From positions 310,497-347,996 of the forward strand of contig SZWC01000537.1 in assembly GCA_023375785.1 (NCBI GenBank): DNA of 37,500 bases. Reading direction: 5' to 3'. The notes under the pieces were generated by a model. That model was not told the DNA's origin and searched no databases. It was given only the letters and a program-made list of their open reading frames with translations. This DNA comes from Penium margaritaceum. Its lineage: Eukaryota > Streptophyta > Zygnematophyceae > Desmidiales > Peniaceae. Both the position numbers and the translations under genes were made by a program. Positions 1-9,446 of this stretch are shown piece after piece (position 1 is the stretch's first letter; each line of letters starts with the position of its first letter).

Positions 1-1394
1 CACAGAGGCTGAGCTGCTCACCCATTCTGTCTCCGTTTTCTCTTTTCTGCTTGCTGCTTCCTGTTCAGAGGCACCTGCCCGACCTGAAAAGAAAGGAGAG
101 CCGCAGTGCTAGGCGGCAAAAGTGAAGCTCTAGAGACGAAGGAAGAGAGGACTCTCCTGAGTGAGACACATACCGGGGACTGCACTGTTTGTTAGGGCAT
201 GGAGGGCTTCAGCCAGGGAGGAAGATAAATAAACCATGCAATGCACATGCCACCCCAGAGCTTGTTCTATCAAGGACCTAAGAATGGGCTCATAGACTTC
301 TTGGAATCCAACCACTGCAGGTAGTGTAAAGTCCGCAGTTAAGGCCCAGCCCCCCCTACAAACCAAACACAGTATGCACATTGCTGCCAGCATGGGATTC
401 TGTGCACCACGACAACACGCATGCCATCCAAGCTCTGATACAGAAGGATGCATGTGATGAGGGCCACATTATCTGAGGGCCACACTGGATTGATATGAGG
501 AGGAGGTACTTTCATTGTGCACCACAGACTTGCAGTGTATGTGTTGCATTTTTCAGAGAACTATGGAGAGCCACTGCCCTCATGAAATCTTCTCCCTCAT
601 TGCTTGTAGTAAGGTCTAATGCCCGGTGACAGAAAAGCCAGAGAGAAATGTCATGTTTTGAAGAGGAAGCCAGATCCCCAGTCGTGTTTTTCTTGAGAAA
701 ATGGCATGGTTATCAGTGAAATCTTGAAATGCTGCCATCTTCACCACGAATGCAAACCATGAATATTTTTTGATGCAGGAGAGACCAAAGACATTGTTAC
801 ACTGAAAACTACCTAAACAAAAACATCTTTTTATTTTTAAGGCCTCCGAGATTATCACTGAAATAGCCGTGGCTTAAGGCTCAACACCTGGACAACCACC
901 TTGAGCTCAATGGCTGACTACTTAGACACAAGTGCTAGGTGACTGGCTGATTCCAAATCCGCGTTGACTGCCAATTGCAAGAAAGACATACCTTAGCCTG
1001 GCCAAAACCGGTGCTCTCCTCCTCCCACTGCATCCCGTCTCCACAACTAATGAGGCCCCCCTTCTCTCGACAATTCCCACACTAGGAACATAAGCAGCAG
1101 GTTCCGCTCACACTAAGATAGATTGCCTTGGTTTGAGGCTTCTGCGTGCTCTGTGAACAGTCTGTGAATGCGCCGGATAACAGCAGTCTAGAAACCGGGT
1201 CCCGACATGGGAGGTCCTCGACCGTTCCTGGTATTGCAACTAAGATAACAAATCACCCTCGATCGAGGGATCCACACTTTAGGTTTGTTTAGTTTGCAAC
1301 CTAACGAAGTCCGCATGAAGATCTCTATTATATCTAATTGGTTGGACACTCTGTGAGGAGTCTCAAAGACGAGCTGTAAATGGATGCATGCAGG
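1..1394. other. No recognisable gene
   Basis: I see no open frame with a recognisable domain, no RNA gene and no clear repeat boundary. The short open frames here have no motif and no codon pattern that I can support. The right limit is set by the inverted-repeat element that follows. Confidence 0.6.
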
Positions 1395-1418
1395 GTACCC
1401 CCCTGATCTTTGAATTCG
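1395..1418 (+). repeat. Left terminal inverted repeat
   Basis: Twenty-four bases with six consecutive C after GTA, then TGATCT, then TGAATTCG. They match the right repeat at 23 of 24 positions. Confidence 0.55.
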
Positions 1419-1886
1419 AATTTAATGTTTTTCAAGTTGTTCAAATTGGATACGTTATTTCGTTCAACAAATTCATTGGAACACAAAAATAGTTTGTTTT
1501 AAGAATGGTCGATTTCTTGGGTTCATCTAGTAGTTTTACTCCAAACTTACTGGCAGCTGTCGAAGGAAATGAGTGGAGAATCACGCAGAAAAAGTGGTGT
1601 TTGGGTTTTCGCGCCACAATTAAGGCTGTCAGCGAGCCAGATTCTGGCTGTTTGAACCCAGAAACAGCCTACACGTGACACGTCAGAAGCACGCACGGGA
1701 GAAGACCGACAGGAATCCTCTGCGCGGCGTTGAATTTTAGCAACGGCGAAAAGGTGAGCACGACCAGTCGTCGAATTCAAGGATCCAATTTTCCACGAAT
1801 TCGACAAACAAGGAACACCAAAACAATTCCAAACCCAAAAATCTCGTCTAATTCATGGATCATACAGTTAGGAAAAATGAAAACTA

Positions 1887-1910
1887 CGAATTCATAGATC
1901 AGGGGGGTAC
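1887..1910 (-). repeat. Right terminal inverted repeat
   Basis: Reverse complement of the left repeat with one substitution. Read on the minus strand it begins GTACCCCCC and ends TGAATTCG. Confidence 0.55.
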
Positions 1911-1969
1911 ATGCTTTGCTAATGCTTCTACTTGTAGAGGCTCCACAGGAGCCAACCTCAACGTACAGT

Positions 1970-2164
1970 CCTACTTGGCACGTCCTGAGACCGACAAGTG
2001 CCATCCTCAAGGCAGGCTCTTGTAAGCTTCATGGGAGCGTTCAAATTAGCTCCTGTCTCATTTTGGGCCACAAAGAAAACTGCGACCTTTATGGGGTTTG
2101 AACCCGCAACCCATGAGTTCGGACACTTGTTCCAACTAGGCCATCAAGGTGTGTTTCCTATGAT
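1970..2164 (-). mobile_element. tRNA-derived SINE, copy 1
   Basis: On the minus strand there is an RNA polymerase III A box (TGGCCTAGTTGG, 2132-2143) followed at tRNA-like distance by a B box (GGTTCAAACCC, 2094-2104). After it comes a body shared with 6429-6632: the segment around TTTTGGGCCACAA, an AAGCTT block, a CCTTGAGGAT block and an end at GGACGTGCCAAGTAGG. The shared body and differing flanks show a dispersed repeat, not a tRNA gene; no acceptor stem closes around the boxes. It lies just downstream of the RNase H end of Copia A. The tail is followed by a small perfect hairpin (GGCTCC-ACA-GGAGCC, 1939-1953). Confidence 0.6.
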
Positions 2165-2389
2165 GATCTCCAGGGGACATACTCGTTATGGGCAGTGCAT
2201 TTCTGGCCTATCTCACAACAAAACAAGGAGATGTACTCCATAGAGCAGTGCATGCCTTTTTGTCCGTGTAGCCAGTCAGCCAGCCTGCCAGCCAGCGGAC
2301 AAGGTGCATACAATTCAACAGATCCCTCCCTTGCACCTGTGTCCACCTCCTGTTCAATGAGCTCCATCAATGCTTTGGGGCTCACCCTT

Positions 2390-3445
2390 CCTCTGTTACA
2401 CTCATGCCAAAGCCATGAATGCTTGCATAGTGGAAGTCACTCTCTGGCGGCTTGGTCATGCAGTCAACAAGCATGCTCTTGGTTCCACAGTGCTGTAAAT
2501 CCACCACGTTTTTCATGACCAGGTTACACGAGTAGTGGTAATGTGTGCCAATGTGCTCCGTTTGCCGGGAGATGACCTCATCTTTAGCCATCGAGACGGT
2601 GCTCATGCTGTCCACATGTACAATTGCGGTGTCCTTCTATGGCATTGTCGTTTTTGCCAAGCAAGTTGCGTAGCCACTGAGTTTCCTTGCACCATTCAGA
2701 CAGAGCAACATACTCTTCCTCAGCCGTGGACACGGAATCACAATCCTGCAGCCTGCTAGCCCATGAGATGGAAACACTATTCAAGGTGCACCCGCATCCA
2801 GAGATGGATTTGCGGTCGTCTAGATTTCCTCCCTTATCGACGACGGTGTAGCACTTCAGGCGGAGGGGGTCCGTACCTTCTTGGCCTCCTAGGAGGAGGC
2901 CCATGTGATGCGTCTTATGCATTAAGTGCAAGATGCTCTTGACTGCATGGCAATGCTGTGGCCCTGTGTTGGTCATGAACCTGCTAACTTGTCCCACGGC
3001 ATAACAGATGTTGGGGTGAGTCCGTACCATGGCATACATGATGCCACCCACCGTGGACTAGTAGGGGATGTCTTGCATCTCCCTTCACCCTGCTTTGTTG
3101 CTTGGTGTCATGGAGGCCTTTTGCTTCGCATTTGTCGTCATTGGGGTGCCAACAAGTTTGCAGTCTTGCATGTGATAGCGCTTCAGTACCTCACCGATGT
3201 ATTTGGTTTGGTTGAGTTTGATGGTGCCTACTTTTCGGTTGCGGTGGATGGGGATACCGAGGTAGTACTTGAGAGGACCCATATCTTTCATCTTGAACAT
3301 TTAGCTGAAGCGAGAATTCAGCTCATCTAGCAACTCGACCAAAGATGAGCAAATGATCAAATCATCCACATAGAGTGCAACTAGCATCAGCTCTCTCCCA
3401 TCATCGCGCACAAAGGTGTTTGGGTCAACTAAATGGTTGAAGATC
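2390..3445 (-). pseudogene. Copia A RT C-terminal half and RNase H (remnant)
   Basis: Minus-strand frames give the RT palm motif YVDDLI (YVDD codons at 3361-3372), then MKDMGPLKYYLGI, the conserved GSLMYAMVRTHPNI-type region (here GGIMYAMVRTHPNICYAVG), an RNase H with STAEEEYVALSEW, and the C-terminal MTKPPESDFHY block. This is the 3' third of a copia pol. An in-frame stop sits between the YVDD block and the LGI block (about 3301). Further breaks lie between 2584 and 2620. The family role is copying element RNA into DNA and degrading the RNA template; this copy cannot do so. Confidence 0.8.
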
Positions 3446-4400
3446 CAATTGGGAGAAGGAGGAAAACTCCACACGTTTTAAGGAGTGCATCATGGCTGGG
3501 TACGACACGTCACATAAGCCTATCGGCTTTGGGACCAGGCAACAGGAAAGCTTATGAGGAGCTGCAATGTGAATTTTGCCGAACACACAATTGAAAAGGG
3601 AGAGCTACTAGACTCGATCCTCACTCCAATGGCGAGAGGGTGGATAGTGTTGCTTGAGTCCGAAGATCAAGCACCCGACAACTCGCTCGCTTTGCCATAA
3701 GGTGGTGGGGATGGGAGAGCAGCTACATAGGATGACGCAACATCTGACACAAATGCAGATAGTGAGGCGTTGGGGGCTTACGAGTCTGACTTGGAGTCCG
3801 ACGACTCTTCCAACGACAACGACTACACACCACCACATGTAGCAGCACCAACACTGGAGCAAGAAACCGCACCAGCACCACGACGGACTTTGTGACATAA
3901 AAAGCATCTTTGTGGTATGTAGACATTTGGACCGGCCTTTGCTGGTCGTGCATGGTTGAGGGAGTGCCATCTACTGTGGCGGAGGCGACGAGGGGCCCGG
4001 ATTCGGCTAAGTGGTAGGAGAATGGAGAGCAAGCTCACGTCCATTGACAAGAATGGCACGTGGGTACTAGTGGATAGACCTGACAAGGCCCGCACGGTGG
4101 GATCCAAGTGGGTCCTCTGAGACAACAAGAAGCAAGACAGTAGCATTGACAAGGTCAAGGCAAGGGTAGTGGCTAAGTAGTTTTCTCAATGCCCGGGCTC
4201 CGACTACAACGAGACGTTCACGCCCATCATGACCTTTGCCTCCATTCGCTCTCTCCTAGCCATTGCAGCCGCAAAGAACTCGGAAATACGCTAGATGAAC
4301 GTCACGACAACTCTCCTTTAAAGGAAACGCAACAAGAAGGTGCTGATGGAGGTGCTTGAAGGATTCAAAGCTCCCAAGGGCAAGGTGTGCCAGTTTGCAG
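3446..4400 (+). pseudogene. Copia A integrase C-terminus and RT N-terminus, inverted relative to the rest
   Basis: Plus-strand reading gives the integrase C-terminal block KECIMAGYDTSHK (the GYD motif that follows the integrase core in copia), an acidic linker, then an RT start with KNGTWVLVDRPDK, VGSKWVL, DYNETFTPI and EVLEGFKAPKGKVC. These are exactly the residues missing between the minus-strand integrase core (ending near 4401) and the minus-strand RT (starting near 3445). In-frame stops after SKWVL and VAK, and a frameshift in the linker, show decay. An unrelated second copia fragment is possible, but the fit at both edges favours an inversion. Confidence 0.65.
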
Positions 4401-4960
4401 CAATAGGTCCCAAGGATATGATACAAAGAGATGCACGGTTCCATGACCGGTCTTCAGCTGCTTGTCCTTTCTTTGTTCAACGCTTCCGCACGACAGTTGC
4501 TGGCGTGAGGTTTAAGAGGTAGCAAGCTGTTGTTCTTGCTTCAGCCTAAAAGCGAGGTGGGAGCTTGGCGTCAAAGAGCATTGTTCCCATCATATCGAGC
4601 AGGGTCTAGTTTATCCTCTCGGCCATGCTATTGCTTTGGGGCTTTAAAAAGGTGGTTTGCTTGTGGCGGATGCTGTGGTGCTTGAGCCAAGGCTTGCATG
4701 CCTTGTACTCACCCCCGTTGTGATTTCAGAGCGTCTTTACCTTCTTGGACCTTTGTGGCTCTACCATGGCGACGAACTAGAGAAGCTTTTCCTTAATCTC
4801 TTCCTTGGTTACGAAGAAGTAGATCTACACCTTGCGGCTCTGGTCGTTGATGAAGGTCAAGAAGTACTTACTTCCTCCATTAGACATCGTGCGGAAGGGT
4901 CCGCACACGTTGCCGTGGATCAGGTCTAAGACATTCTTCGCTCCTTGACCTCCTCACCAT
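4401..4960 (-). pseudogene. Copia A integrase core (remnant)
   Basis: Minus-strand translation follows the copia integrase core: HGNVCGPF where the family has HSDxCGPM, SKYFLTFINDQSRKV, NHNGGEY where the family has TDNGGEY, and SMAERIN carrying the third catalytic residue (Glu, 4618-4620). Two of the three DDE acids are replaced: Asp to Asn (4909-4911) and Asp to His (4720-4722). Several in-frame stops. Reading ends near a degenerate form of the HLRVFGC motif, where the strand switch occurs. Confidence 0.7.
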
Positions 4961-5447
4961 AACGGTTTCTTCTTTAACCTTACTTGGAGGTATGGTTCAC
5001 ACAATGCGCACCCTTCTCTGTGCTTCGTAGTGCATCTTTCCATTCCTTGGACTACCTCCTGCTCTTGCATGTTCTGTAGCATGCTCGTGGCCACGTGGCC
5101 AAAACGTCGGTGCCACAGCTCAACGACAGTGTCCTTGGTTGATTTGGCAGCCGCAGCGGTTCTTGGCGGTGCATCATTTGGCTTTGGTGCCATTGTTTTA
5201 GTGGCACATGCTAGTACGTCATCCGGCGCCATTGTGACCTTGGTTTGAAACACGTAGAGACTGTTGACTCTTGGAACTTAAGCATGAGGTCGTCTTTTTT
5301 GTACAAAATCTTGATGTCCTTGTTTTTTAGGACCACGATTTCCTTGTTGGTGAAAGCCACGGTCATGTTATTGTCGGTGATTTGTGAGACCAACAACAGG
5401 TTTGCTGTAAAGGAGGGCATGTAGACCACCTTTTGCAGATTGACCTC
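4961..5447 (-). pseudogene. Copia A protease C-terminus and GAG-pre-integrase (remnant)
   Basis: The frame at 5211-5429 has VYMPSFTANLLLVSQI, the usual 'VPGLxxNLLSVSQL' block after the protease. The frame at 4954-5253 has ELWHRRFGHVATSMLQNM followed by C-x2-C (CALC), the His/Cys module that precedes the integrase core. Two frames are needed, so at least one indel lies near 5220-5250. Confidence 0.75.
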
Positions 5448-6395
5448 CTACTTGGCATCGTTCACGTTGAACGTGATCACCTTGTCCCCTTCTCCCATAG
5501 CTTGGGCAACACCGCTGTTTGCACAGTTGATACACATGTTTGACTGAGCCATAGAGACAAATCCACTCTTCCCTTTTGAGGAGTTGTGGTTGGTGCCCGA
5601 GTCAAGGGTAAATGCCCCGGGCCTCAGGAGTTTTGCCCCCTTCATGGGCAACCCTTCAGCTATCATGTCGGTGAGCTCCTTGTTCTCTTTCCCACCCTTG
5701 TTTCCGCCTTCTTTCTCGGGACTATGGCAGTCCCTAGCCCAGTGTCCAGCTTTGCCACAGTTGTGACAGTTGCTGGGTTTCTTGGAACTCTTCCCACCAC
5801 CATTGCCTTTCCCTCCACCGCCATCGCTTCCGCTGTTGTCTTGACCTGAGTAACAGCTTGCACCATGTGTACCGAAGTGAGAGACATAGGCTGAAATGTT
5901 TGCCTCACTACCACTGTGTCGCATGGACTCATTGCGGATGTGTTCAACGACAGCCTCATACAACAGATCTCTTTCCTTCAAACCGCCAAATTTGGTGATG
6001 AAGGACACCTAGCTTTTTGGTAGCGCCACCAGAAAGATCATGGCACAAATGTTAGAGTCAAGTTTCAATTCCATTTGCTCAACCTCTTGTAGCACGTTGT
6101 CAAACAACTACATAAATATGGGTATCAATTCTCCTTCACTCACCCTCATGGACATCAGCCATTGGAAGATGACGATTTGGTTTACTACGGCATTTGATTA
6201 ATGCACCCATAAGAGTTTTTTGTAGGCCTCGGCGGTCGACATGCATCCTATAATGTGGGAGAGTTGAGTCTCGTTGATTGACGTCACAAGTATGGCAAGA
6301 GCCATGTTGTTCACCGTTGTCCATGCTGCAAGGTTAGCCGCATGCGTAGCCACTATCGTATCGGCGGGTGCTGTTGCGATCCCTTTTAGGATGTC
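5448..6395 (-). pseudogene. Copia A gag with CCHC zinc knuckle and protease start (remnant)
   Basis: Minus-strand gag of the UBN2 type: IGCMSTAEAYKKLL, a stop, then VSFITKFGGL and, at 5727-5768, an intact zinc knuckle (C-x2-C-x4-H-x4-C in CHNCGKAGHWARDC). The protease active site follows as LDSGTNHN (DSG at 5595-5603; families usually have DSGA). The N-terminus and start codon are missing. The remnant stops where the second SINE and its hairpin begin. Known role of the family: capsid protein and RNA packaging. In-frame stops near 6010 and 6195. Confidence 0.75.
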
Positions 6396-6398
6396 GTT

Positions 6399-6433
6399 GT
6401 AGGTTTAGGTTGGGGGTCCTAACCTAAACCTAC
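6399..6433. repeat. Perfect 13-bp inverted repeat beside the SINE
   Basis: The 13 bases starting at 6399 (GTAGGTTTAGGTT) return as AACCTAAACCTAC at 6421-6433 with a 9-base loop. The arms contain TTTAGG, which resembles part of a plant telomere unit but is not a telomere array. Confidence 0.75.
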
Positions 6434-6632
6434 TTGGCGCGTCCTAAAACTGCCAAGTTTAATCCTCAAGGTAGGCTCTGCTAAGCTTCTTGGAATATTT
6501 CCAGTTAGTTTGCTAGAAGTTTCCTGTCCCATTTTAGGCCACAAAAAACTGGGTCTTCCCAGGGTTCGAACCTGCGACCCACAAGCTCCGGCGCCTGTTC
6601 CAACTAAGCCACAAAGCTATGCTTCCTATGAT
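6429..6632 (-). mobile_element. tRNA-derived SINE, copy 2
   Basis: Same family as 1970-2164. The A box (TGGCTTAGTTGG, 6600-6611) and B box (GGTTCGAACCC, 6562-6572) are closer to consensus than in copy 1. The body shares the TTAGGCCACAA, AAGCTT, CCTCAAGG (plus-strand reading) and CCTACTTGGC blocks. The element abuts the truncated gag of Copia A, so it either inserted there or lies at a deletion edge. No target duplication could be paired. Confidence 0.65.
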
Positions 6633-7029
6633 CCGTACGTGACAAACAGTTCTGCCATCCCATTACTACTCCATACATGGCACAAGGAGGATACCATGTG
6701 TGAGTTGGTAGAAAAGATGCAGCCACAACATGAGGTCCTTGTGCGAGCAGCAAACCTTTTTGCAACTGCAAATGGTGTGTAGCCAACTTTGAGGTTTTGG
6801 AAAACAAACGATGGCACTTTCCCACTGTGGTTGTTGCAGATGTCCATGCAGCAACGACACTGTTTTCTTCAATATAAATTTGATGAAAAAAGAAACATGT
6901 TGCCCTTGACCGACACAACTGTGGGGTATGAAATTCACCACCATCACGGCACAATACGGTGAAAAAAAAGTGCAACTAAGCACCGAAAAAAACCGGTGCA
7001 TAGGCACAAAGATCAGAGAGAGAAACGGC
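6633..7029. other. Non-coding spacer
   Basis: No domain is recognisable in any frame. The stretch lies between SINE copy 2 and the 5' LTR of Copia B1. The last five bases (ACGGC) may be the left target duplication of B1. Confidence 0.5.
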
Positions 7030-7677
7030 TAATGGATATGAGAGTGCCAGAAAGTGACAAAAATAGGTTGCTCGATAAAAATCATCTGGCATGACAGTTG
7101 TATAGAGGATGTTCCACAGGTTCTAACACACTTTACGGAACTCGATTTGGAGTCCGTTTGAGTGAGATATGGATTTCCACACTTTGGAGATCATGGGTCG
7201 GGTTCAAGTGACGACCTGAGCACTTTGAGCTCAAAAGGCGGCAGGATTATTGGCCAGGACGGCTCAGAGCGGCCTTCAAGGAGAAAAGACGGCTGGAGGA
7301 CGTCCAAGAGACTTCAAGGAAGGACCAGTCCATGATTATTAGCCGTGCAGGCCGTGCGAGACATAATTCTCTTGTGTGACAAGGTGACTGCCGCTCATCC
7401 CGCTAGGCTAGGAGTGTGCTAGAGGGTGAGCTTTGACAGAGTGGATCTCAGTGCTCCCTTAGCCAAATGAGGCATATATGGGCTTGTTACAAAGCTGTGA
7501 TGATGTACTTTCTCACTCAAGAGTTGATTCAGACATTCGCATTCTCTGCAGACCTACATTCGCTTCCGTAATTTCTGTCTGTGCAACCTGCAACTCCCTC
7601 TCACAAACAGTTGGTCCTGCCTAGGCGGCTCTTAGTGAGCCTGATCACCTCCCTGAGGGCTGCCCCAGTTTCCATCA
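7030..7677 (+). repeat. Copia B1 5' LTR
   Basis: 648 bp, from TAATGGATATGAG to TTTCCATCA directly before the primer-binding site. The terminal inverted repeat TGATGGA/TCCATCA is reduced by one change at base 2. It aligns without indels to 12653-13183. Confidence 0.85.
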
Positions 7678-7678
7678 G

Positions 7679-7690
7679 TGGTATCAGAGC
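7679..7690 (+). other. Primer-binding site, initiator tRNA-Met
   Basis: TGGTATCAGAGC, complementary to the 3' end of plant initiator tRNA-Met, one base after the LTR end. This primes minus-strand DNA synthesis in most plant copia elements. Confidence 0.85.
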
Positions 7691-7776
7691 TAGAACAAGG
7701 CTTTGTCTCATCCTTGAGGCATTCCTTGCACCCTGTTGTGTGAGAGAGCCGTTTGTGGACTGGACATTGCACTACC

Positions 7777-8039
7777 ATGGCGACACCCGCTTCTGTGGTG
7801 GCCGGCGTCAACATCGCCAAGTTCGAAGGCAAGAACTTCTTCAACTAGAGCAACAACATGAAGATGGTGCTGATGGAGATGGGTCTCTGGAGTCAGGTGG
7901 ATGAGAAGGAGAAGGAACTAGCAGAAAGCTCCCTCTCCCCTGTCGAGGCCCGTACCTACCGCGAGAAGCGTGACCGCGCCCTCGCAACCATCTACCTCCA
8001 CCTCGCCGAACGGCAGCAACTCCTCGTCCGTGGCATCCT
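7777..8039 (+). pseudogene. Copia B1 gag N-terminus (cut by assembly gap)
   Basis: ATG in the context ACCATGGCGACACCC opens a gag that reads MATPASVVAGVNIAKFEGKN. The same start occurs in Copia B2. Codon 24 is TAG (7846-7848) where B2 has TGG, so a Trp has become a stop. After it the frame is open through a UBN2-like region (EARTYREKRDRALATIYLHL) to the N at 8040. About 350 bp of gag known from B2 are absent from the assembly between this piece and 9447. Confidence 0.8.
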
Positions 8040-8040
8040 N
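8040..8040. other. Assembly join (single N)
   Basis: One N. Gag sequence on the left, an unrelated LTR fragment on the right. Gag resumes only after the N at 9446. Confidence 0.9.
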
Positions 8041-8458
8041 GAGGTTTGGAGCGGCCTTCAGGGTAGAAAGGCGGCAGGAGGACCTTCAGGTAGCTTCAAG
8101 GAAGGTCCCCACCAAGATTATTGGTTGTGCACATGGCAGGGATGGTAATTCTCTTGTGTGAGAGTGTGACTGCCGCTCATCCCGCTAGGCTAGGAGTGTG
8201 CTAGAGGGTGAGCTTTGACAGAGTGGATCTCAGTGCTCCCTTAGCCAAATGAGGCATATATGGGCTTGTTAGAAAGCTGTGATGATTTACTTTCTCACTC
8301 AAGAGTCGATTCAGACATTCGCCTTCTCTGCTGACCTACATTTGCTTCCGTAATTTCTGTCTGTGCAACCTGCAACTCCCTCTCACAAACAGTTGGTCCT
8401 GCCTAGGCGGCTCTTAGTGAGCCTGATCACCTCCCTGAGGGCTGCCACGTTTCCATCA
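8041..8458 (+). repeat. Copia LTR 3' part, mixed subtype (misplaced contig)
   Basis: The start (GAGGTTTGGAGCGGCC onward, to about 8130) resembles the B2-type LTR (35406 onward). From about 8165 to the end at TTTCCATCA it follows the B1-type LTR, including GATCTCAGTGCTCCCTTAGCC. It therefore comes from a recombinant or intermediate LTR subtype. It ends cleanly and is followed by non-element DNA, as the right edge of an insertion or solo LTR would be. Confidence 0.7.
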
Positions 8459-9445
8459 CCATGCATGTAATGTTCTTGCGCACATTAAGTCACGCTGTGT
8501 GCCTGTTTTCTGGGCTACACTCGGTGTTTTGCCTGAACGACCTGCGTGCGCTCTGTGTGGTTCACCACGCTTTGTGGCGAACCACGCGAGCAGTGGCACG
8601 CGACCCAATAGGGGTGAGGCTCGCTCACTCTTTCTTCTCATTCTTTGAAAAAAATCATCCTAACTCGCTTCTCGATCTTTCGCCCAGCCTAACTCCTCTT
8701 GCCTTGATTCCCCCTCCTCACAACTCTCGAGAGCCCTCCCCCTCACAGCTCTTGAGAGCTCTTTCCCCTCACAGAACCGAGAGCCGGAGTCAGCCCCACG
8801 GCTAACTCCAGGCGTCTCCCCTCACAATCACCCAAAGCCACCCAGCTCTCGGTAGCGGCTAACTCCCAGAGTCAGCCCTCATACCCCCCACCACTTCTCT
8901 CCCCTGCTATCCTCCGTCCTCTCTCCTATGGCCTCACCCTCCACCTGCCCTGTTCAACATGGCATCAAGCCATTGAACGGGCCTGTGGGCTCCGCTCCTC
9001 CCGCTTTCCGCTTCTGCTGTCCGCTTCTTCTTCCTTTGTCTGCGATTGCCGCCGTCGGCCGTCGTCGTTTCCCTCGCAACCGCCGCCGCCGCCTCCGCTG
9101 CTAATTTCCGGCCCCGTCGCCGTCGTCACCAGTACCGTCCGTCGCCGTGGACGCCTTCTGTCGTCCGGGTGTCTTCGGCCCGTGTTGGCCGTCGCTCCCC
9201 TCTCCCCGCCAGGTCTGCCCCTTTTGGGGCTTCCTTGTCGTTCCACCCCCCCCTCACCTCCCTACCCTTTCCTGTTCCTCCTGCCCTTTCCCGTTGCTGA
9301 TTCGCATCGTCTTTGTCCCGTTTTCTTTCTGTTTTTTTCTCCTCCCCCTCCGCTCACTCGCTGCTTTTTTTTGTCTCTCATGCAGGTTTTTCTTCCTCCC
9401 CCCCTCCCCCCCTGTCTCTGGCTCTGGCCCGGCCTTGGCCTCCGG
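8459..9445. other. CT-rich non-element DNA inside the misplaced contig
   Basis: No element domain. It has short CCCTCACA/GAGAGC-type repeats (8700-8900), CCG-rich stretches (9040-9180) and pyrimidine-rich tracts with a CATGCAG|GT site near 9380. This could be the 5' leader of a host gene, but no protein is recognisable. Long open frames here are low-complexity Pro/Ser/Arg readings. The contig is bounded by N at both ends. Confidence 0.5.
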
Positions 9446-9446
9446 N
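9446..9446. other. Assembly join (single N)
   Basis: One N. CT-rich DNA on the left, copia gag in mid-frame on the right. Confidence 0.9.

Larger units (their letters stand above)
1395..1910. mobile_element. MITE-like element with 24-bp terminal inverted repeats
   Basis: A 24-base sequence starting GTACCCCCCTGATCT and ending TGAATTCG at the left edge recurs in reverse complement at the right edge with one mismatch (T/A in the middle). The enclosed 516 bp are AT-rich near the ends and have no coding capacity, which fits a non-autonomous DNA transposon. The bases just outside the left repeat read CAGG, so the true end could be CAGGG, a hAT-like terminus, but no clear 8-bp or shorter target duplication can be paired. 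Superfamily unassigned. Confidence 0.5.
2165..6395 (-). mobile_element. Decayed Ty1/copia retrotransposon 'Copia A', internally rearranged
   Basis: Minus-strand remains of a copia polyprotein in the order gag, zinc knuckle, protease remnant, GAG-pre-integrase, integrase core, then, after an interruption, RT (YVDD) and RNase H. The missing middle (integrase C-terminus and RT N-terminus) is present in the interruption but on the plus strand, as an inverted segment would give. LTRs were not recognised at either side; a SINE lies at each end of the coding remains. It is unrelated at sequence level to the B1/B2/B3 copies. Many stops and frameshifts: a pseudo-element. Confidence 0.75.

Noticed and set aside
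130..858. Minus-strand open frames of 80-107 residues near the left edge
   Set aside because: No motif, no homology that I can recognise, and lengths expected by chance.
2085..2150. A functional tRNA gene on the minus strand
   Set aside because: A and B boxes are present, but no acceptor stem pairs around them, and the same unit with a common tail recurs at 6429-6632, so it is a SINE.
6399..6433. Interstitial telomere repeat
   Set aside because: TTTAGG occurs only once per arm and is not a tandem TTTAGGG array.
9046..9300. Arg/Pro-rich protein-coding exon
   Set aside because: GC-rich repeats give long open frames on both strands here; no domain or coding pattern supports a gene.
9182..9445. 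N-terminal 88 residues of the 753-residue open frame as part of gag
   Set aside because: They are low-complexity readings of CT-rich DNA, lie on the other side of an N, and are absent from the B2 and B3 gag.
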